Source of the DNA: an uncultured Actinomycetes bacterium
Lineage (GTDB): Bacteria > Actinomycetota > CALGFH01
Assembly (NCBI GenBank): GCA_937881255.1
Contig: CALGFH010000343.1
Coordinates: 1-18,411 of the forward strand
Reading direction: 5' to 3'
DNA length: 18,411 bases
How positions within the stretch are numbered: the stretch's first letter is position 1; each line of letters opens with the position of its first letter. The notes beneath the pieces were generated by a model, which was given only the letters and a program-made list of their open reading frames with translations, did not search any database and was not told where the DNA came from. Of the stretch, positions 14,735-18,411 are shown in pieces. A program made the position numbers and the translations under genes.

Positions 14735-14752
14735 CGGCCGCGACCGCGGCCG
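14735..14752 (+). promoter_or_regulatory. hairpin in the pnp leader
   Basis: CGGCCGCG (14735-14742) and CGCGGCCG (14745-14752) form an almost perfect palindrome, a stem of 7 bp with a 4-nt GACC loop, about 60 nt before pnp. It could take part in PNPase autoregulation or could be chance in GC-rich DNA. I see no convincing promoter between rpsO and pnp; a TTGTCA at 14628 lacks a -10 partner. Confidence 0.3.
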
Positions 14753-14811
14753 GGCACAGGTTCGCCCCGGGCAACCCCGAGGCGGCAGAGGAAGAGGGAG
14801 AGACCTCATCT

Positions 14812-17031
14812 ATGGCAGTTCATCGTGTGCAAGGTTCCGTCGGCGGCCGTGATCTCTATCTGGAGACCGGCAAGCTGGCCAAGCAGGCAGGCGGCGCCGT
14901 TCTCATCGGGCTGGGCGAGACCCAGCTGCTGGTCACCGCCACGGCCGGCAAGCATCCCAAAGAGCAGCTCGACTTCATGCCCCTGACGGTCGACGTCGAG
15001 GAGCGCATGTACGCCGCCGGCAAGATCCCCGGCGGCTTCTTCCGTCGTGAGGGCCGGCCGTCCGAGACGGCCATCCTGACCGCCAGGCTGGTCGACCGGC
15101 CGCTGCGCCCCTCCTTCCCCAAGGGGATGCGCAACGAGATCCACGTGGTCGCCACCATCCTGTCGACCGATATGCAGAACCTCTCGGACGTCCTGGCCAT
15201 CAACGGCGCCTCGGCGGCCGTGCAGCTGGCCGGGATCCCCTTCTCGGGCCCGGTGGGGGCGGTCCGGCTGGGCCGCACGGGCAGCGACTGGATCGTCAAC
15301 CCGACCTACGACGAGCTCGAGGAGTGCACCTTCGACATGGTCGTGGCCGGCCGCCAGAACGAGGCCGGCGGGGTCGACATCCTCATGGTCGAGGCCGAGG
15401 CGACCGAGCAGGCCGTCCAGCTGATGGAGGAGACCGGGGCCCCCAAGCCGACCGAGGAGGCCCTCGGGCTCGCCCTCGAGCTGGCCAAGACCCACATCGC
15501 CACCGCCTGCCAGCTCCAGGTCGAGCTGGTCCGCCAGGCCGGCGCCCAGCCGCGCGAGTACCCGCTGTTCGCCGAGTACGGCGAGGACATCGCCGGGACG
15601 ATCCGGGGCGCGGTCGAGGCCCAGGTCCGCGAGGCCATCACCATCGCCGACAAGGCCGAGCGCGAGGCCCGGCTGGACGAGCTCAAGGCCGAGGCCGTGA
15701 CGGCCGCCACCGAGCAGCTCGGCGACGCCCTGACCGGCCGCGAGAAGGAGGCCTCGGCCGCCTTCCGCAGCCTGACCAAGGAGCTGGTCCGCCAGCGGGT
15801 GGTCAAGGACGCCAAGCGGATCGACGGCCGCGGGCCGCGCGACATCCGGCCGCTGGAGGCCGAGGTCGGCATCCTGCCCCGGGCGCACGGCTCCGGGCTG
15901 TTCCAGCGGGGCGAGACCCAGGTGCTGAACATCACCACCCTGGGCATGGTCCGCATGGAGCAGATCGTCGACACCCTCGACCCCGAGGACCGCAAGCGCT
16001 ACATGCACCACTACAACTTCCCGCCCTTCTCCACCGGCGAGGTCGGCTTCATGCGCGGCCCCAAGCGGCGTGAGATCGGCCACGGGGCGCTGGCCGAGCG
16101 GGCCCTGCTGCCGGTGATCCCGGACAAGGAGGAGTTCCCGTACGCGCTGCGGCTGGTCTCGGAGGTGCTGAGCTCCAACGGCTCGACCTCGATGGCCTCG
16201 GTGTGCGCCTCCACCCTGTCGCTGATGGACGCCGGCGTGCCCATCAAGGCCCCGGTCGGCGGCATCGCCATGGGCCTGATCGCCGAGGGCGGCGAGTACG
16301 TGACCCTGACCGACATCCTCGGCGCCGAGGACGCCTTCGGCGACATGGACTTCAAGGTCGCGGGCACGCGCGAGTTCGTCACCGCCCTGCAGCTCGACAC
16401 CAAGCTCACCGGCATCCCCAGCGAGGTCCTGATCGGCGCCCTGACCCAGGCCCGCGACGCCCGCATGGTCATCCTGGACGTCATCCAGGCGGCCATCGAG
16501 CAGCCGCGCACCGAGCTCAACCGGCTCGCCCCGCGGGTCCACGTCGAGCAGATCCCGGTGGCCAAGATCGGCGAGCTGATCGGGCCCAAGGGCAAGCGGA
16601 TCAACGAGATCCAGTCCACCTCGGGCGCCGAGATCTCGATCGAGGACGACGGCCGGGTCTACATCGGGGCCACCGACGGCGAGCAGCTCGACACCGCCCT
16701 CAAGATGATCCGCGAGCAGATGAACCCGGTCATGCCCCAGGTCGGCGAGCGCTACCTGGGCACGGTGGTGAAGACGACCACCTTCGGGGCCTTCATCTCG
16801 CTCACCCCGGGCAAGGACGGCCTGCTCCACATCTCGCGCCTTGGCAAGAAGGGGCAGCGGGTGCGGGCGGTCGAGGACGTGGTCAACGTCGGCGACAAGC
16901 TGCTCGTCTCGGTGATGGAGATCGACCGCCAGAACCGCATCTCCCTGCAGCTGGCCGAGGAGGACGAGGCGGCCACCGAGACCGCCCCGGCCGCCACCGG
17001 CGACAGCGACAGCGACGGCGAGGGGAGCTGA
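14812..17031 (+). CDS. pnp: polyribonucleotide nucleotidyltransferase (PNPase)
   Basis: PNPase degrades RNA 3'-5' by phosphorolysis and can synthesise tails; it acts as a trimer in the cytoplasm. The 739-residue product has all expected domains: the first RNase PH domain with FFRREGRPSETAILTARLVD (residues 76-95), the helical linker (about 150-330), the second RNase PH domain with LFQRGETQVLNITTLG and SNGSTSMASVCASTLSL, and the catalytic loop EDAFGDMDFKV, whose Asp507 and Asp513 align with the E. coli catalytic D486 and D492. The KH domain has IGPKGKRINEIQ (GPKG at 591-594), and the S1 domain begins near GTVVKTTTFGAF. The tail is acidic. ATG 14812 is preceded by GAGGGAG at 14794-14800, a spacing of 11 nt. 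The M16 gene starts 4 nt after its stop. Confidence 0.98.
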   Translation: MAVHRVQGSVGGRDLYLETGKLAKQAGGAVLIGLGETQLLVTATAGKHPKEQLDFMPLTVDVEERMYAAGKIPGGFFRREGRPSETAILTARLVDRPLRPSFPKGMRNEIHVVATILSTDMQNLSDVLAINGASAAVQLAGIPFSGPVGAVRLGRTGSDWIVNPTYDELEECTFDMVVAGRQNEAGGVDILMVEAEATEQAVQLMEETGAPKPTEEALGLALELAKTHIATACQLQVELVRQAGAQPREYPLFAEYGEDIAGTIRGAVEAQVREAITIADKAEREARLDELKAEAVTAATEQLGDALTGREKEASAAFRSLTKELVRQRVVKDAKRIDGRGPRDIRPLEAEVGILPRAHGSGLFQRGETQVLNITTLGMVRMEQIVDTLDPEDRKRYMHHYNFPPFSTGEVGFMRGPKRREIGHGALAERALLPVIPDKEEFPYALRLVSEVLSSNGSTSMASVCASTLSLMDAGVPIKAPVGGIAMGLIAEGGEYVTLTDILGAEDAFGDMDFKVAGTREFVTALQLDTKLTGIPSEVLIGALTQARDARMVILDVIQAAIEQPRTELNRLAPRVHVEQIPVAKIGELIGPKGKRINEIQSTSGAEISIEDDGRVYIGATDGEQLDTALKMIREQMNPVMPQVGERYLGTVVKTTTFGAFISLTPGKDGLLHISRLGKKGQRVRAVEDVVNVGDKLLVSVMEIDRQNRISLQLAEEDEAATETAPAATGDSDSDGEGS

Positions 17032-17035
17032 CGGA

Positions 17036-18241
17036 GTGGCCGAGGCCGGGTTCGAGCGCACCGAGCTACCGGGGGGCCTCCGGGTCCTGACCGAGCACAT
17101 GCCCGCGGTGCGCTCGGTCACCCTCGGCATCTGGGCCGGCGTGGGGTCCCGTGACGAGACCCCACGCCTGGCCGGCGCCTCCCACTACCTGGAGCACCTG
17201 CTGTTCAAGGGGACCCGCCGGCGCTCGGCCCGCGACATCGCCGAGGCCATGGACGCGGTCGGGGGCGAGACCAACGCCTTCACCTCCAAGGAGTACACCT
17301 GCTTCTACGCCAGGACGCTCGACCGCGACCTGCCCCTGGCGGTCGACGTCCTGGTCGACATGCTGCGCTTCTCCAAGATGACCTCGGCCGACGTCGACGC
17401 CGAGCGGACGGTCATCCTGGAAGAGATCGGCATGCACAACGACGCCCCCGACGACGTCGTCCACGACCTGTTCGCCGAGACCCTGTTCGGCGGCCACCAG
17501 CTCGGCCGGCCGGTGCTGGGCACGGTCGACTCGATCACCGCCATGCCGCGCGAGGCCATCGCCCGCTACTGGCGGCGGCACTACGTGCCAGGCAACCTGG
17601 TGGTGGCGGCGGCCGGCAGCCTGGAGGCCGGCCGGTACTGGGCACGGTCGACTCGATCACCGCCATGCAGCGCGACGCCATCGCCCGCTACTGGCGGCGG
17701 CACTACGTGCCCGGCAACCTGGTGGTGGCGGCGGCCGGCAGCCTGGAGCACGACCAGGTGGTCGAGCTGGTCGCCGAGGCCTTCGGCAAGACCCAGGACG
17801 GCGAGCCGATCGGCCCCCGCGAGGGCCGGCGCGAGCCGCGGGTCCACGGCGGGGTCGCGGTCCGGCGCAAGCCGACCGAGCAGGCCCACGTGGTGCTGGG
17901 CAGCCGCGGGCTGTCCCGGGCCGACCCGCGCCGCTTCGCCCTCGGCGTGCTCAACGTCGCCTTCGGCGGCGGGGTCAGCTCGCGGCTGTTCCAGGAGGTG
18001 CGGGAGAAGCGCGGCCTGGTCTACTCGATCTACTCCTACGCCGCCCAGTACACCGAGACGGGCTCGTTCTCGGTCTACGCCGGGGCCGCCCCCAAGCGCA
18101 TCCACGACGTGCTGGCGATCGTCCGCGACGAGCTCGAGCGGGTGGTGGCCGAGGGCCTCACCGAGGCCGAGCTGGAGCGGGGCAAGGGCCACCTGGAGGG
18201 CTCGCTGGTGCTGGGCATGGAGGACACCTCCGGCCGCATGA
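17036..18241 (+). CDS. M16 family zinc metallopeptidase, N-terminal part; frame disrupted after residue 197
   Basis: M16 (pitrilysin/processing-peptidase-like) proteins encoded after pnp are conserved in Actinomycetota. GTG 17036 lies 4 nt after pnp, with GAGGGGAG at 17020-17027. The inverted zinc motif HYLEH lies at residues 50-54 (GASHYLEHLLFKGT), and the third zinc ligand Glu about 76 residues later in ERTVILEEIGMHND (123-136). The sequence is normal M16 to about residue 197 (LVVAAAGSLE). After that a 122-bp tandem duplication moves translation out of frame, and the rest of this ORF, to the stop at 18241, is an Arg/Ser/Pro-rich shadow translation. The genuine C-terminal half continues in another frame from 17626. 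As given, the gene would make a truncated, zinc-binding but C-domain-less product. Confidence 0.85.
   Translation: MAEAGFERTELPGGLRVLTEHMPAVRSVTLGIWAGVGSRDETPRLAGASHYLEHLLFKGTRRRSARDIAEAMDAVGGETNAFTSKEYTCFYARTLDRDLPLAVDVLVDMLRFSKMTSADVDAERTVILEEIGMHNDAPDDVVHDLFAETLFGGHQLGRPVLGTVDSITAMPREAIARYWRRHYVPGNLVVAAAGSLEAGRYWARSTRSPPCSATPSPATGGGTTCPATWWWRRPAAWSTTRWSSWSPRPSARPRTASRSAPARAGASRGSTAGSRSGASRPSRPTWCWAAAGCPGPTRAASPSACSTSPSAAGSARGCSRRCGRSAAWSTRSTPTPPSTPRRARSRSTPGPPPSASTTCWRSSATSSSGWWPRASPRPSWSGARATWRARWCWAWRTPPAA
17504..17747 (+). repeat. 122-bp tandem duplication causing a frameshift in the M16 gene
   Basis: Copy 1 is 17504-17625 and copy 2 is 17626-17747. They differ at four positions: 17515/17637 (G/A), 17547/17669 (C/A), 17554/17676 (G/C) and 17590/17712 (A/C), about 97% identity. 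Each copy encodes GRPVLGTVDSITAM...RYWRRHYVPGNLVVAAAGSLE in its own frame; 122 is not a multiple of three. Two differences are silent and two change residues (P to Q, E to D). Confidence 0.93.
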
Positions 18242-18411
18242 CCCGCCTGGGCAAGTCCGAGCTCACCTTTGGCGAGATCCTCTCGGTCGACGAGGTCATC
18301 CGCCGGGTCGACGCCGTCACCGACGCCGACGTCCGCGCCGTGGCCAAGGAGGTCCTCGGCACCGGGCCCCGCGCCCTGGCCCTGATCGGCCCCTTCGACG
18401 ACGACGGGTTC
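17626..18411 (+). pseudogene. M16 peptidase C-terminal half in the shifted frame (3' partial)
   Basis: This frame opens exactly at the second duplication copy with GRPVLGTVDSITAMQRD and runs to the window edge without a stop. It carries the M16_C domain: EQAHVVLGSRGLSRADPRRF, then GGGVSSRLFQEVREKRGLVYSIYSY, then GSFSVYAGAAPKR and the late helices (LTEAELERGKGHLEGSLVLGMED). It ends near the family's usual C-terminus, so only a few residues should be missing. It has no start codon or ribosome site of its own at the junction, so it would be expressed only through frameshifting, or if the duplication is not real. Removing one 122-bp copy restores a single gene with the frame at 17036. Confidence 0.85.

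Noticed and set aside
14806..17130. Antisense ORF of 774 codons opposite pnp
   Set aside because: It is a shadow of pnp with biased Leu/Gly/Asp composition and no recognisable domain.
17643..18241. Novel Arg/Ser/Pro-rich C-terminal domain on the M16 protein
   Set aside because: This is the out-of-frame translation of genuine M16_C coding sequence after the 122-bp duplication, not a new domain.
1..18411. tRNA genes, rRNA, insertion sequences or phage genes
   Set aside because: I saw no transposase, integrase, CCA-ended cloverleaf or rRNA signature on reading; a tRNAscan or Rfam scan was not possible.

Overview
The window is very GC-rich, with G or C at most third codon positions, frequent GTG and TTG starts, and every convincing gene on the + strand. 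Gene content and order (rimP-nusA-ylxR-infB-ylxP-rbfA-nrnA-truB-ribF, then rpsO-pnp-M16 peptidase) match the conserved translation and RNA-metabolism cluster of Actinomycetota. An EccC-type type VII secretion ATPase and a short NusA without C-terminal repeats fit the same phylum. I cannot name the genus. Two near-exact segment duplications, one of which breaks a reading frame, leave open that this is a draft or metagenome-derived contig.

Layout. Positions 1-2799 hold the 3' part of an EccC-like ATPase with three FtsK/SpoIIIE modules. A 229-bp gap with a plausible promoter and a perfect 9-bp hairpin leads into the first operon, 3029-11665. It encodes RimP (30S maturation), NusA (elongation and antitermination), YlxR (RNA-binding), InfB (IF2, with a very long repetitive N-terminal region), YlxP/DUF503, RbfA (16S maturation), an NrnA-type DHH phosphodiesterase, TruB (tRNA psi55 synthase) and RibF (FMN/FAD synthesis). 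Spacings are short, with 4-bp overlaps at ylxR/infB, rbfA/nrnA and truB/ribF, so translational coupling is likely.

Positions 11756-14084 hold three accessory genes between ribF and rpsO: a DUF1905 protein, a BtrH_N/DUF4872-like protein behind a leader with two hairpins, and a zinc-ribbon plus DUF4190 membrane protein. The conserved order then resumes with rpsO (S15), pnp (PNPase) and an M16 zinc peptidase running off the right edge.

The most notable observations are two tandem duplications. In ribF, a 120-bp segment is followed by a 78-bp version of itself, in frame, inside the riboflavin kinase domain; the longer copy carries a 42-bp insert containing a near-perfect 27-bp palindrome. In the M16 gene a 122-bp segment is duplicated at about 97% identity and shifts the frame, so the peptidase is split over two frames. 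The copies differ largely by synonymous or conservative changes, which fits either real recent duplication or the joining of two strain alleles during assembly. I found no strong evidence for an undescribed multi-gene system. The best candidates for new biology are the BtrH_N-like gene with its structured leader and the unusual IF2 N-terminal repeats.
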